Positions 23,942-37,508 of a stretch of DNA of 64,000 nucleotides are shown here, piece after piece. The stretch lies in contig JAUPFP010000097.1 of NCBI GenBank assembly GCA_036925085.1, positions 404,001 to 468,000 on the forward strand, written 5' to 3'. The first letter of the stretch is position 1. Every line of letters starts with the position of its first letter. The DNA comes from Brachycybe producta. Its lineage: Eukaryota > Arthropoda > Diplopoda > Playtdesmida > Andrognathidae. Made by a program: the position numbers and the translations under genes. The notes beneath the pieces are model-generated. The model saw only the letters and a list, made by a program, of their open reading frames with translations, was not told the DNA's origin and searched no databases.

Positions 23942-25064
23942 CACTTGCAATGAATTTTCGAAGTTACAAATCCATGAGCAAGCATAGACACTTCAATGAC
24001 GCCCACTTCGAACTGGTGTAACTTTTGAAGCGTGCATTGCACAATGGAAATGAAGACATCACTGCATTCCAGACTTTTCTGGGAATGCATCAAATCCAAA
24101 ATTTCCAATCCCGCTCGTCTGGTTCACTTGCTATGAATTTTCAAAGTTACAGATAAATGAGCAAGCATAGACACTTCAATGACGCCCACTTCGAACTGGT
24201 GTAACTTTTGAAGCGTGCATTGCACACTGGAAATGAAGACATCACTGCATTCCAGACTGCTCTTGCAATGTGATGCATCCAAAATTTCAATTCCCGCTCG
24301 TCTGGTTCACTTGCAATGAATTTTTGAAGTTACAGATAAATGAGCAAGCATAGACACTTCAATGACGCCCACTTCGAACTGGTGTAACTTTTGAAGCGTG
24401 CATTGCACACTGGAAATGAAGACATCACTGCATTTCAGACTTTTCTGGGAATGCATCAAATCCAAAATTTCCATTCCCGCTCGTCTGGTTCACTTGCTAT
24501 GAATTTTCAAAGTTACAGATAAATGAGCAAGCATAGACACTTCAATGACGCCCACTTCGAACTGGTGTAACTTTTGAAGCGTGCATTGCACACTGGAAAT
24601 GAAGACATCACTGCATTCCAGACTTTTCTGGGAATGCATCAAATCCAAAATTTCCATTCCCGCTCGTCTGGTTCACTTGCTATGAATTTTCAAAGTTACA
24701 GATAAATGAGCAAGCATAGACACTTCAATGACGCCCACTTCGAACTGGTGTAACTTTTGAAGCGTGCATTGCACACTGGAAATGAAGACATCACTGCATT
24801 CCAGACTTTTCTGGGAATGCATCAAATCCAAAATTTCCATTCCCGCTCGTCTGGTTCACTTGCTATGAATTTTCAAAGTTACAGATAAATGAGCAAGCAT
24901 AGACACTTCAATGACGCCCACTTCGAACTGGTGTAACTTTTGAAGCGTGCATTGCACACTGGAAATGAAGACATCACTGCATTCCAGACTGCTCTTGCAA
25001 TGTGATGCATCCAAAATTTCAATTCCCGCTCGTCTGGTTCACTTGCAATGAATTTTTGAAGTTA

Positions 25065-25373
25065 TATAAATATTCCAAGAGGTCCAGAGTATGGTCCATG
25101 AATATTTTCAAAAAATGACAAGAAATGAGTCTTTCAGATGCCCTGAAAAGCACCGAAATGAACTCAGGAGGGCCCAACAAATTTCAGAAGACCATGAAAA
25201 CCCATAAATTCAAAAAAGTAAAAATTGTCAAAAAATGAAATTCTTCCAAGAGTCTACTCTTGGAAATTTTTCAAAAAACGGCCAAAACTGAAAGTCTTCT
25301 AGATGCCTTGAAAAGCACTGAAATGAACTCAGGAGGGCCCAACAGACTTCAGATGACTATGAAAACCGTAAAC
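25065..25373. repeat. E element copy 13 (subtype S)
   Basis: The first E followed by the R* hybrid monomer. Spacing to the next E drops to four monomers and there is no E-absent junction, as expected if R and G recombined. Confidence 0.92.
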
Positions 25374-26130
25374 CACTTGCAATGAATTTTCGAAGTTACA
25401 AATCCATGAGCAAGCATAGACACTTCAATGACGCCCACTTCGAACTGGTGTAACTTTTGAAGCGTGCATTGCACAATGGAAATGAAGACATCACTGCATT
25501 TCAGACTTTTCTGGGAATGCATCAAATCCAAAATTTCCATTCCCGCTCGTCTGGTTCACTTGCTATGAATTTTCAAAGTTACAGATAAATGAGCAAGCAT
25601 AGACACTTCAATGACGCCCACTTCGAACTGGTGTAACTTTTGAAGCGTGCATTGCACACTGGAAATGAAGACATCACTGCATTCCAGACTTTTCTGGGAA
25701 TGCATCAAATCTAAAATTTCCATTCCCGCTCGTCTGGTTCACTTGCTATGAATTTTCAAAGTTACAGATAAATGAGCAAGCATAGACACTTCAATGACGC
25801 CCACTTCGAACTGGTGTAACTTTTGAAGCGTGCATTGCACACTGGAAATGAAGACATCACTGCATTCCAGACTTTTCTGGGAATGCATCAAATCCAAAAT
25901 TTCCATTCCCGCTCGTCTGGTTCACTTGCTATGAATTTTCAAAGTTACAGATAAATGAGCAAGCATAGACACTTCAATGACGCCCACTTCGAACTGGTGT
26001 AACTTTTGAAGCGTGCATTGCACACTGGAAATGAAGACATCACTGCATTCCAGACTGCTCTTGCAATGTGATGCATCCAAAATTTCAATTCCCGCTCGTC
26101 TGGTTCACTTGCAATGAATTTTTGAAGTTA

Positions 26131-26440
26131 TATAAATATTCCAAGAGGTCCAGAGTATGGTCCATGAATATTTTCAAAAAAATGACAAGAAATGAGTCTT
26201 TCAGATGCCCTGAAAAGCACCGAAATGAACTCAGGAGGGCCCAACAAATTTCAGAAGACCATGAAAACCCATAAATTCAAAAAAGTAAAAATTGTCAAAA
26301 AATGAAATTCTTCCAAGAGTCTACTCTTGGAAATTTTTCAAAAAACGGCCAAAACTGAAAGTCTTCTAGATGCCTTGAAAAGCACTGAAATGAACTCAGG
26401 AGGGCCCAACAGACTTCAGATGACTATGAAAACCGTAAAC
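26131..26440. repeat. E element copy 14 (subtype S, 7A form), reference copy
   Basis: 310 bp: identical to subtype S except that TTTTCAAAAAATGAC has seven A instead of six (near 26173-26180). The extra base opens a 68-codon frame across the E start; this follows from the indel and is not a sign of coding. Seven monomers follow, with R* and an E-absent junction at 27014. Confidence 0.92.
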
Positions 26441-27746
26441 CACTTGCAATGAATTTTCGAAGTTACAAATCCATGAGCAAGCATAGACACTTCAATGACG
26501 CCCACTTCGAACTGGTGTAACTTTTGAAGCGTGCATTGCACAATGGAAATGAAGACATCACTGCATTTCAGACTTTTCTGGGAATGCATCAAATCCAAAA
26601 TTTCCATTCCCGCTCGTCTGGTTCACTTGCTATGAATTTTCAAAGTTACAGATAAATGAGCAAGCATAGACACTTCAATGACGCCCACTTCGAACTGGTG
26701 TAACTTTTGAAGCGTGCATTGCACACTGGAAATGAAGACATCACTGCATTCCAGACTTTTCTGGGAATGCATCAAATCCAAAATTTCCATTCCCGCTCGT
26801 CTGGTTCACTTGCTATGAATTTTCAAAGTTACAGATAAATGAGCAAGCATAGACACTTCAATGACGCCCACTTCGAACTGGTGTAACTTTTGAAGCGTGC
26901 ATTGCACACTGGAAATGAAGACATCACTGCATTCCAGACTGCTCTTGCAATGTGATGCATCCAAAATTTCAATTCCCGCTCGTCTGGTTCACTTGCAATG
27001 AATTTTTGAAGTTACAGATAAATGAGCAAGCATAGACACTTCAATGACGCCCACTTCGAACTGGTGTAACTTTTGAAGCGTGCATTGCACACTGGAAATG
27101 AAGACATCACTGCATTTCAGACTTTTCTGGGAATGCATCAAATCCAAAATTTCCATTCCCGCTCGTCTGGTTCACTTGCTATGAATTTTCAAAGTTACAG
27201 ATAAATGAGCAAGCATAGACACTTCAATGACGCCCACTTCGAACTGGTGTAACTTTTGAAGCGTGCATTGCACACTGGAAATGAAGACATCACTGCATTC
27301 CAGACTTTTCTGGGAATGCATCAAATCCAAAATTTCCATTCCCGCTCGTCTGGTTCACTTGCTATGAATTTTCAAAGTTACAGATAAATGAGCAAGCATA
27401 GACACTTCAATGACGCCCACTTCGAACTGGTGTAACTTTTGAAGCGTGCATTGCACACTGGAAATGAAGACATCACTGCATTCCAGACTTTTCTGGGAAT
27501 GCATCAAATCCAAAATTTCCATTCCCGCTCGTCTGGTTCACTTGCTATGAATTTTCAAAGTTACAGATAAATGAGCAAGCATAGACACTTCAATGACGCC
27601 CACTTCGAACTGGTGTAACTTTTGAAGCGTGCATTGCACACTGGAAATGAAGACATCACTGCATTCCAGACTGCTCTTGCAATGTGATGCATCCAAAATT
27701 TCAATTCCCGCTCGTCTGGTTCACTTGCAATGAATTTTTGAAGTTA

Positions 27747-28055
27747 TATAAATATTCCAAGAGGTCCAGAGTATGGTCCATGAATATTTTCAAAAAATGA
27801 CAAGAAATGAGTCTTTCAGATGCCCTGAAAAGCACCGAAATGAACTCAGGAGGGCCCAACAAATTTCAGAAGACCATGAAAACCCATAAATTCAAAAAAG
27901 TAAAAATTGTCAAAAAATGAAATTCTTCCAAGAGTCTACTCTTGGAAATTTTTCAAAAAACGGCCAAAACTGAAAGTCTTCTAGATGCCTTGAAAAGCAC
28001 TGAAATGAACTCAGGAGGGCCCAACAGACTTCAGATGACTATGAAAACCGTAAAC
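27747..28055. repeat. E element copy 15 (subtype S)
   Basis: Six A form. Six monomers follow; E-absent junction at 28446. Confidence 0.92.
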
Positions 28056-29178
28056 CACTTGCAATGAATTTTCGAAGTTACAAATCCATGAGCAAGCATA
28101 GACACTTCAATGACGCCCACTTCGAACTGGTGTAACTTTTGAAGCGTGCATTGCACAATGGAAATGAAGACATCACTGCATTCCAGACTTTTCTGGGAAT
28201 GCATCAAATCCAAAATTTCCAATCCCGCTCGTCTGGTTCACTTGCTATGAATTTTCAAAGTTACAGATAAATGAGCAAGCATAGACACTTCAATGACGCC
28301 CACTTCGAACTGGTGTAACTTTTGAAGCGTGCATTGCACACTGGAAATGAAGACATCACTGCATTCCAGACTGCTCTTGCAATGTGATGCATCCAAAATT
28401 TCAATTCCCGCTCGTCTGGTTCACTTGCAATGAATTTTTGAAGTTACAGATAAATGAGCAAGCATAGACACTTCAATGACGCCCACTTCGAACTGGTGTA
28501 ACTTTTGAAGCGTGCATTGCACACTGGAAATGAAGACATCACTGCATTTCAGACTTTTCTGGGAATGCATCAAATCCAAAATTTCCATTCCCGCTCGTCT
28601 GGTTCACTTGCTATGAATTTTCAAAGTTACAGATAAATGAGCAAGCATAGACACTTCAATGACGCCCACTTCGAACTGGTGTAACTTTTGAAGCGTGCAT
28701 TGCACACTGGAAATGAAGACATCACTGCATTCCAGACTTTTCTGGGAATGCATCAAATCCAAAATTTCCATTCCCGCTCGTCTGGTTCACTTGCTATGAA
28801 TTTTCAAAGTTACAGATAAATGAGCAAGCATAGACACTTCAATGACGCCCACTTCGAACTGGTGTAACTTTTGAAGCGTGCATTGCACACTGGAAATGAA
28901 GACATCACTGCATTCCAGACTTTTCTGGGAATGCATCAAATCCAAAATTTCCATTCCCGCTCGTCTGGTTCACTTGCTATGAATTTTCAAAGTTACAGAT
29001 AAATGAGCAAGCATAGACACTTCAATGACGCCCACTTCGAACTGGTGTAACTTTTGAAGCGTGCATTGCACACTGGAAATGAAGACATCACTGCATTCCA
29101 GACTGCTCTTGCAATGTGATGCATCCAAAATTTCAATTCCCGCTCGTCTGGTTCACTTGCAATGAATTTTTGAAGTTA

Positions 29179-29487
29179 TATAAATATTCCAAGAGGTCCA
29201 GAGTATGGTCCATGAATATTTTCAAAAAATGACAAGAAATGAGTCTTTCAGATGCCCTGAAAAGCACCGAAATGAACTCAGGAGGGCCCAACAAATTTCA
29301 GAAGACCATGAAAACCCATAAATTCAAAAAAGTAAAAATTGTCAAAAAATGAAATTCTTCCAAGAGTCTACTCTTGGAAATTTTTCAAAAAACGGCCAAA
29401 ACTGAAAGTCTTCTAGATGCCTTGAAAAGCACTGAAATGAACTCAGGAGGGCCCAACAGACTTCAGATGACTATGAAAACCGTAAAC
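29179..29487. repeat. E element copy 16 (subtype S)
   Basis: 4114 bp after copy 13 with the same R* follower and the same CTAAAATT marker (29825). Confidence 0.92.
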
Positions 29488-30244
29488 CACTTGCAATGAA
29501 TTTTCGAAGTTACAAATCCATGAGCAAGCATAGACACTTCAATGACGCCCACTTCGAACTGGTGTAACTTTTGAAGCGTGCATTGCACAATGGAAATGAA
29601 GACATCACTGCATTTCAGACTTTTCTGGGAATGCATCAAATCCAAAATTTCCATTCCCGCTCGTCTGGTTCACTTGCTATGAATTTTCAAAGTTACAGAT
29701 AAATGAGCAAGCATAGACACTTCAATGACGCCCACTTCGAACTGGTGTAACTTTTGAAGCGTGCATTGCACACTGGAAATGAAGACATCACTGCATTCCA
29801 GACTTTTCTGGGAATGCATCAAATCTAAAATTTCCATTCCCGCTCGTCTGGTTCACTTGCTATGAATTTTCAAAGTTACAGATAAATGAGCAAGCATAGA
29901 CACTTCAATGACGCCCACTTCGAACTGGTGTAACTTTTGAAGCGTGCATTGCACACTGGAAATGAAGACATCACTGCATTCCAGACTTTTCTGGGAATGC
30001 ATCAAATCCAAAATTTCCATTCCCGCTCGTCTGGTTCACTTGCTATGAATTTTCAAAGTTACAGATAAATGAGCAAGCATAGACACTTCAATGACGCCCA
30101 CTTCGAACTGGTGTAACTTTTGAAGCGTGCATTGCACACTGGAAATGAAGACATCACTGCATTCCAGACTGCTCTTGCAATGTGATGCATCCAAAATTTC
30201 AATTCCCGCTCGTCTGGTTCACTTGCAATGAATTTTTGAAGTTA

Positions 30245-30554
30245 TATAAATATTCCAAGAGGTCCAGAGTATGGTCCATGAATATTTTCAAAAAAATGAC
30301 AAGAAATGAGTCTTTCAGATGCCCTGAAAAGCACCGAAATGAACTCAGGAGGGCCCAACAAATTTCAGAAGACCATGAAAACCCATAAATTCAAAAAAGT
30401 AAAAATTGTCAAAAAATGAAATTCTTCCAAGAGTCTACTCTTGGAAATTTTTCAAAAAACGGCCAAAACTGAAAGTCTTCTAGATGCCTTGAAAAGCACT
30501 GAAATGAACTCAGGAGGGCCCAACAGACTTCAGATGACTATGAAAACCGTAAAC
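30245..30554. repeat. E element copy 17 (subtype S, 7A)
   Basis: 4114 bp after copy 14. R* follows; five monomers to the next E. Confidence 0.92.
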
Positions 30555-31494
30555 CACTTGCAATGAATTTTCGAAGTTACAAATCCATGAGCAAGCATAG
30601 ACACTTCAATGACGCCCACTTCGAACTGGTGTAACTTTTGAAGCGTGCATTGCACAATGGAAATGAAGACATCACTGCATTTCAGACTTTTCTGGGAATG
30701 CATCAAATCCAAAATTTCCATTCCCGCTCGTCTGGTTCACTTGCTATGAATTTTCAAAGTTACAGATAAATGAGCAAGCATAGACACTTCAATGACGCCC
30801 ACTTCGAACTGGTGTAACTTTTGAAGCGTGCATTGCACACTGGAAATGAAGACATCACTGCATTCCAGACTTTTCTGGGAATGCATCAAATCCAAAATTT
30901 CCATTCCCGCTCGTCTGGTTCACTTGCTATGAATTTTCAAAGTTACAGATAAATGAGCAAGCATAGACACTTCAATGACGCCCACTTCGAACTGGTGTAA
31001 CTTTTGAAGCGTGCATTGCACACTGGAAATGAAGACATCACTGCATTCCAGACTTTTCTGGGAATGCATCAAATCCAAAATTTCCATTCCCGCTCGTCTG
31101 GTTCACTTGCTATGAATTTTCAAAGTTACAGATAAATGAGCAAGCATAGACACTTCAATGACGCCCACTTCGAACTGGTGTAACTTTTGAAGCGTGCATT
31201 GCACACTGGAAATGAAGACATCACTGCATTCCAGACTTTTCTGGGAATGCATCAAATCCAAAATTTCCATTCCCGCTCGTCTGGTTCACTTGCTATGAAT
31301 TTTCAAAGTTACAGATAAATGAGCAAGCATAGACACTTCAATGACGCCCACTTCGAACTGGTGTAACTTTTGAAGCGTGCATTGCACACTGGAAATGAAG
31401 ACATCACTGCATTCCAGACTGCTCTTGCAATGTGATGCATCCAAAATTTCAATTCCCGCTCGTCTGGTTCACTTGCAATGAATTTTTGAAGTTA

Positions 31495-31804
31495 TATAAA
31501 TATTCCAAGAGGTCCAGAGTATGGTCCATGAATATTTTCAAAAAAATGACAAGAAATGAGTCTTTCAGATGCCCTGAAAAGCACCGAAATGAACTCAGGA
31601 GGGCCCAACAAATTTCAGAAGACCATGAAAACCCATAAATTCAAAAAAGTAAAAATTGTCAAAAAATGAAATTCTTCCAAGAGTCTACTCTTGGAAATTT
31701 TTCAAAAAACGGCCAAAACTGAAAGTCTTCTAGATGCCTTGAAAAGCACTGAAATGAACTCAGGAGGGCCCAACAGACTTCAGATGACTATGAAAACCGT
31801 AAAC
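31495..31804. repeat. E element copy 18 (subtype S, 7A)
   Basis: Followed by plain R, a D and an E-absent junction at 32195; seven monomers, exactly two more than the R* version after copy 17. Confidence 0.92.
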
Positions 31805-33110
31805 CACTTGCAATGAATTTTCGAAGTTACAAATCCATGAGCAAGCATAGACACTTCAATGACGCCCACTTCGAACTGGTGTAACTTTTGAAGCGTGCAT
31901 TGCACAATGGAAATGAAGACATCACTGCATTCCAGACTTTTCTGGGAATGCATCAAATCCAAAATTTCCAATCCCGCTCGTCTGGTTCACTTGCTATGAA
32001 TTTTCAAAGTTACAGATAAATGAGCAAGCATAGACACTTCAATGACGCCCACTTCGAACTGGTGTAACTTTTGAAGCGTGCATTGCACACTGGAAATGAA
32101 GACATCACTGCATTCCAGACTGCTCTTGCAATGTGATGCATCCAAAATTTCAATTCCCGCTCGTCTGGTTCACTTGCAATGAATTTTTGAAGTTACAGAT
32201 AAATGAGCAAGCATAGACACTTCAATGACGCCCACTTCGAACTGGTGTAACTTTTGAAGCGTGCATTGCACACTGGAAATGAAGACATCACTGCATTTCA
32301 GACTTTTCTGGGAATGCATCAAATCCAAAATTTCCATTCCCGCTCGTCTGGTTCACTTGCTATGAATTTTCAAAGTTACAGATAAATGAGCAAGCATAGA
32401 CACTTCAATGACGCCCACTTCGAACTGGTGTAACTTTTGAAGCGTGCATTGCACACTGGAAATGAAGACATCACTGCATTCCAGACTTTTCTGGGAATGC
32501 ATCAAATCCAAAATTTCCATTCCCGCTCGTCTGGTTCACTTGCTATGAATTTTCAAAGTTACAGATAAATGAGCAAGCATAGACACTTCAATGACGCCCA
32601 CTTCGAACTGGTGTAACTTTTGAAGCGTGCATTGCACACTGGAAATGAAGACATCACTGCATTCCAGACTTTTCTGGGAATGCATCAAATCCAAAATTTC
32701 CATTCCCGCTCGTCTGGTTCACTTGCTATGAATTTTCAAAGTTACAGATAAATGAGCAAGCATAGACACTTCAATGACGCCCACTTCGAACTGGTGTAAC
32801 TTTTGAAGCGTGCATTGCACACTGGAAATGAAGACATCACTGCATTCCAGACTTTTCTGGGAATGCATCAAATCCAAAATTTCCATTCCCGCTCGTCTGG
32901 TTCACTTGCTATGAATTTTCAAAGTTACAGATAAATGAGCAAGCATAGACACTTCAATGACGCCCACTTCGAACTGGTGTAACTTTTGAAGCGTGCATTG
33001 CACACTGGAAATGAAGACATCACTGCATTCCAGACTGCTCTTGCAATGTGATGCATCCAAAATTTCAATTCCCGCTCGTCTGGTTCACTTGCAATGAATT
33101 TTTGAAGTTA

Positions 33111-33420
33111 TATAAATATTCCAAGAGGTCCAGAGTATGGTCCATGAATATTTTCAAAAAAATGACAAGAAATGAGTCTTTCAGATGCCCTGAAAAGCAC
33201 CGAAATGAACTCAGGAGGGCCCAACAAATTTCAGAAGACCATGAAAACCCATAAATTCAAAAAAGTAAAAATTGTCAAAAAATGAAATTCTTCCAAGAGT
33301 CTACTCTTGGAAATTTTTCAAAAAACGGCCAAAACTGAAAGTCTTCTAGATGCCTTGAAAAGCACTGAAATGAACTCAGGAGGGCCCAACAGACTTCAGA
33401 TGACTATGAAAACCGTAAAC
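33111..33420. repeat. E element copy 19 (subtype S, 7A)
   Basis: Plain R follows; E-absent junction at 33811; six monomers. Confidence 0.92.
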
Positions 33421-34543
33421 CACTTGCAATGAATTTTCGAAGTTACAAATCCATGAGCAAGCATAGACACTTCAATGACGCCCACTTCGAACTGGTGTAA
33501 CTTTTGAAGCGTGCATTGCACAATGGAAATGAAGACATCACTGCATTCCAGACTTTTCTGGGAATGCATCAAATCCAAAATTTCCAATCCCGCTCGTCTG
33601 GTTCACTTGCTATGAATTTTCAAAGTTACAGATAAATGAGCAAGCATAGACACTTCAATGACGCCCACTTCGAACTGGTGTAACTTTTGAAGCGTGCATT
33701 GCACACTGGAAATGAAGACATCACTGCATTCCAGACTGCTCTTGCAATGTGATGCATCCAAAATTTCAATTCCCGCTCGTCTGGTTCACTTGCAATGAAT
33801 TTTTGAAGTTACAGATAAATGAGCAAGCATAGACACTTCAATGACGCCCACTTCGAACTGGTGTAACTTTTGAAGCGTGCATTGCACACTGGAAATGAAG
33901 ACATCACTGCATTTCAGACTTTTCTGGGAATGCATCAAATCCAAAATTTCCATTCCCGCTCGTCTGGTTCACTTGCTATGAATTTTCAAAGTTACAGATA
34001 AATGAGCAAGCATAGACACTTCAATGACGCCCACTTCGAACTGGTGTAACTTTTGAAGCGTGCATTGCACACTGGAAATGAAGACATCACTGCATTCCAG
34101 ACTTTTCTGGGAATGCATCAAATCCAAAATTTCCATTCCCGCTCGTCTGGTTCACTTGCTATGAATTTTCAAAGTTACAGATAAATGAGCAAGCATAGAC
34201 ACTTCAATGACGCCCACTTCGAACTGGTGTAACTTTTGAAGCGTGCATTGCACACTGGAAATGAAGACATCACTGCATTCCAGACTTTTCTGGGAATGCA
34301 TCAAATCCAAAATTTCCATTCCCGCTCGTCTGGTTCACTTGCTATGAATTTTCAAAGTTACAGATAAATGAGCAAGCATAGACACTTCAATGACGCCCAC
34401 TTCGAACTGGTGTAACTTTTGAAGCGTGCATTGCACACTGGAAATGAAGACATCACTGCATTCCAGACTGCTCTTGCAATGTGATGCATCCAAAATTTCA
34501 ATTCCCGCTCGTCTGGTTCACTTGCAATGAATTTTTGAAGTTA

Positions 34544-34852
34544 TATAAATATTCCAAGAGGTCCAGAGTATGGTCCATGAATATTTTCAAAAAATGACAA
34601 GAAATGAGTCTTTCAGATGCCCTGAAAAGCACCGAAATGAACTCAGGAGGGCCCAACAAATTTCAGAAGACCATGAAAACCCATAAATTCAAAAAAGTAA
34701 AAATTGTCAAAAAATGAAATTCTTCCAAGAGTCTACTCTTGGAAATTTTTCAAAAAACGGCCAAAACTGAAAGTCTTCTAGATGCCTTGAAAAGCACTGA
34801 AATGAACTCAGGAGGGCCCAACAGACTTCAGATGACTATGAAAACCGTAAAC
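34544..34852. repeat. E element copy 20 (subtype S)
   Basis: Counterpart of copy 8 at offset 15182 bp; two monomers follow. Confidence 0.92.
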
Positions 34853-35243
34853 CACTTGCAATGAATTTTCGAAGTTACAAATCCATGAGCAAGCATAGAC
34901 ACTTCAATGACGCCCACTTCGAACTGGTGTAACTTTTGAAGCGTGCATTGCACAATGGAAATGAAGACATCACTGCATTCCAGACTTTTCTGGGAATGCA
35001 TCAAATCCAAAATTTCCAATCCCGCTCGTCTGGTTCACTTGCTATGAATTTTCAAAGTTACAGATAAATGAGCAAGCATAGACACTTCAATGACGCCCAC
35101 TTCGAACTGGTGTAACTTTTGAAGCGTGCATTGCACACTGGAAATGAAGACATCACTGCATTCCAGACTGCTCTTGCAATGTGATGCATCCAAAATTTCA
35201 ATTCCCGCTCGTCTGGTTCACTTGCAATGAATTTTTGAAGTTA

Positions 35244-35552
35244 TATAAATATTCCAAGAGGTCCAGAGTATGGTCCATGAATATTTTCAAAAAATGACAA
35301 GAAATGAGTCTTTCAGATGCCCTGAAAAGCACCGAAATGAACTCAGGAGGGCCCAACAAATTTCAGAAGACCATGAAAACCCATAAATTCAAAAAAGTAA
35401 AAATTGTCAAAAAATGAAATTCTTCCAAGAGTCTACTCTTGGAAATTTTTCAAAAAACGGCCAAAACTGAAAGTCTTCTAGATGCCTTGAAAAGCACTGA
35501 AATGAACTCAGGAGGGCCCAACAGACTTCAGATGACTATGAAAACCGTAAAC
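35244..35552. repeat. E element copy 21 (subtype S)
   Basis: Counterpart of copy 9 at offset 15182 bp, including the direct R to G join at 35760. Confidence 0.92.
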
Positions 35553-36309
35553 CACTTGCAATGAATTTTCGAAGTTACAAATCCATGAGCAAGCATAGAC
35601 ACTTCAATGACGCCCACTTCGAACTGGTGTAACTTTTGAAGCGTGCATTGCACAATGGAAATGAAGACATCACTGCATTCCAGACTTTTCTGGGAATGCA
35701 TCAAATCCAAAATTTCCAATCCCGCTCGTCTGGTTCACTTGCAATGAATTTTTGAAGTTACAGATAAATGAGCAAGCATAGACACTTCAATGACGCCCAC
35801 TTCGAACTGGTGTAACTTTTGAAGCGTGCATTGCACACTGGAAATGAAGACATCACTGCATTTCAGACTTTTCTGGGAATGCATCAAATCCAAAATTTCC
35901 ATTCCCGCTCGTCTGGTTCACTTGCTATGAATTTTCAAAGTTACAGATAAATGAGCAAGCATAGACACTTCAATGACGCCCACTTCGAACTGGTGTAACT
36001 TTTGAAGCGTGCATTGCACACTGGAAATGAAGACATCACTGCATTCCAGACTTTTCTGGGAATGCATCAAATCCAAAATTTCCATTCCCGCTCGTCTGGT
36101 TCACTTGCTATGAATTTTCAAAGTTACAGATAAATGAGCAAGCATAGACACTTCAATGACGCCCACTTCGAACTGGTGTAACTTTTGAAGCGTGCATTGC
36201 ACACTGGAAATGAAGACATCACTGCATTCCAGACTGCTCTTGCAATGTGATGCATCCAAAATTTCAATTCCCGCTCGTCTGGTTCACTTGCAATGAATTT
36301 TTGAAGTTA

Positions 36310-36625
36310 TATAAATATTCCAAGAGGTCCAGAGTATGGTCCATGAATATTTTCAAAAAATGACAAGAAATGAGTCTTTCAGATGCCCTGAAAAGCACCG
36401 AAATGAACTCAGGAGGGCCCAACAAATTTCAGAAGACCATGAAAACCCATAAATTCAAAAAAGTAAAAATTGTCAAAAAATGAAATTCTTCCAAGAGAAT
36501 TCGAGAGAATTCCCTCTTGGAAATTTTTCAAAAAACGGCCAAAACGTCTTCTAGATGCCTTGAAAAGCACTGAAATGAACTCAGGAGGGCCCAACAGACT
36601 TCAGATGACTATGAAAACCGTAAAC
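36310..36625. repeat. E element copy 22 (subtype L)
   Basis: The only L copy beyond 21.5 kb; it fits the 15182-bp block duplication that brought it from the position of copy 10. Three monomers follow. Confidence 0.92.
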
Positions 36626-37199
36626 CACTTGCAATGAATTTTCGAAGTTACAAATCCATGAGCAAGCATAGACACTTCAATGACGCCCACTTCGAACTGG
36701 TGTAACTTTTGAAGCGTGCATTGCACAATGGAAATGAAGACATCACTGCATTCCAGACTTTTCTGGGAATGCATCAAATCCAAAATTTCCAATCCCGCTC
36801 GTCTGGTTCACTTGCTATGAATTTTCAAAGTTACAGATAAATGAGCAAGCATAGACACTTCAATGACGCCCACTTCGAACTGGTGTAACTTTTGAAGCGT
36901 GCATTGCACACTGGAAATGAAGACATCACTGCATTCCAGACTTTTCTGGGAATGCATCAAATCCAAAATTTCCATTCCCGCTCGTCTGGTTCACTTGCTA
37001 TGAATTTTCAAAGTTACAGATAAATGAGCAAGCATAGACACTTCAATGACGCCCACTTCGAACTGGTGTAACTTTTGAAGCGTGCATTGCACACTGGAAA
37101 TGAAGACATCACTGCATTCCAGACTTTTCTGGGAATGCATCAAATCCAAAATTTCAATTCCCGCTCGTCTGGTTCACTTGCAATGAATTTTTGAAGTTA

Positions 37200-37508
37200 T
37201 ATAAATATTCCAAGAGGTCCAGAGTATGGTCCATGAATATTTTCAAAAAATGACAAGAAATGAGTCTTTCAGATGCCCTGAAAAGCACCGAAATGAACTC
37301 AGGAGGGCCCAACAAATTTCAGAAGACCATGAAAACCCATAAATTCAAAAAAGTAAAAATTGTCAAAAAATGAAATTCTTCCAAGAGTCTACTCTTGGAA
37401 ATTTTTCAAAAAACGGCCAAAACTGAAAGTCTTCTAGATGCCTTGAAAAGCACTGAAATGAACTCAGGAGGGCCCAACAGACTTCAGATGACTATGAAAA
37501 CCGTAAAC
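37200..37508. repeat. E element copy 23 (subtype S), lacking a full D neighbour
   Basis: The monomer before it has the F sequence CAGACTTTTCTGGGAATGC but the D ending TTTCAATTCCC, so a crossover fell in the 20-odd bases between the two markers. E-absent junction at 37899. Confidence 0.92.

Larger units (their letters stand above)
14851..25064. repeat. Satellite runs among E copies 4-13
   Basis: E spacing here is 4, 5, 4, 6, 2, 4, 4, 6 and 6 monomers. A single-base marker, CTTCAAGGACGCCC in place of CTTCAATGACGCCC, appears at about 15271, 17593 and 21864. Its offsets (2322 and 4271 bp) equal those of the E copies at 14535, 16857 and 21128, so these stretches were copied as blocks. Runs of six contain one E-absent junction; runs of two do not. 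Confidence 0.85.
25374..33110. repeat. Satellite runs among E copies 13-19
   Basis: Spacing is 4, 7, 6, 4, 5 and 7 monomers. The AAATCTAAAATTTCC variant occurs at about 25711 and 29825, offset 4114 bp, matching the offset between E copies 13 and 16. The hybrid R* first appears after E copy 13, and the 7A form of E first appears at copy 14. Confidence 0.85.
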
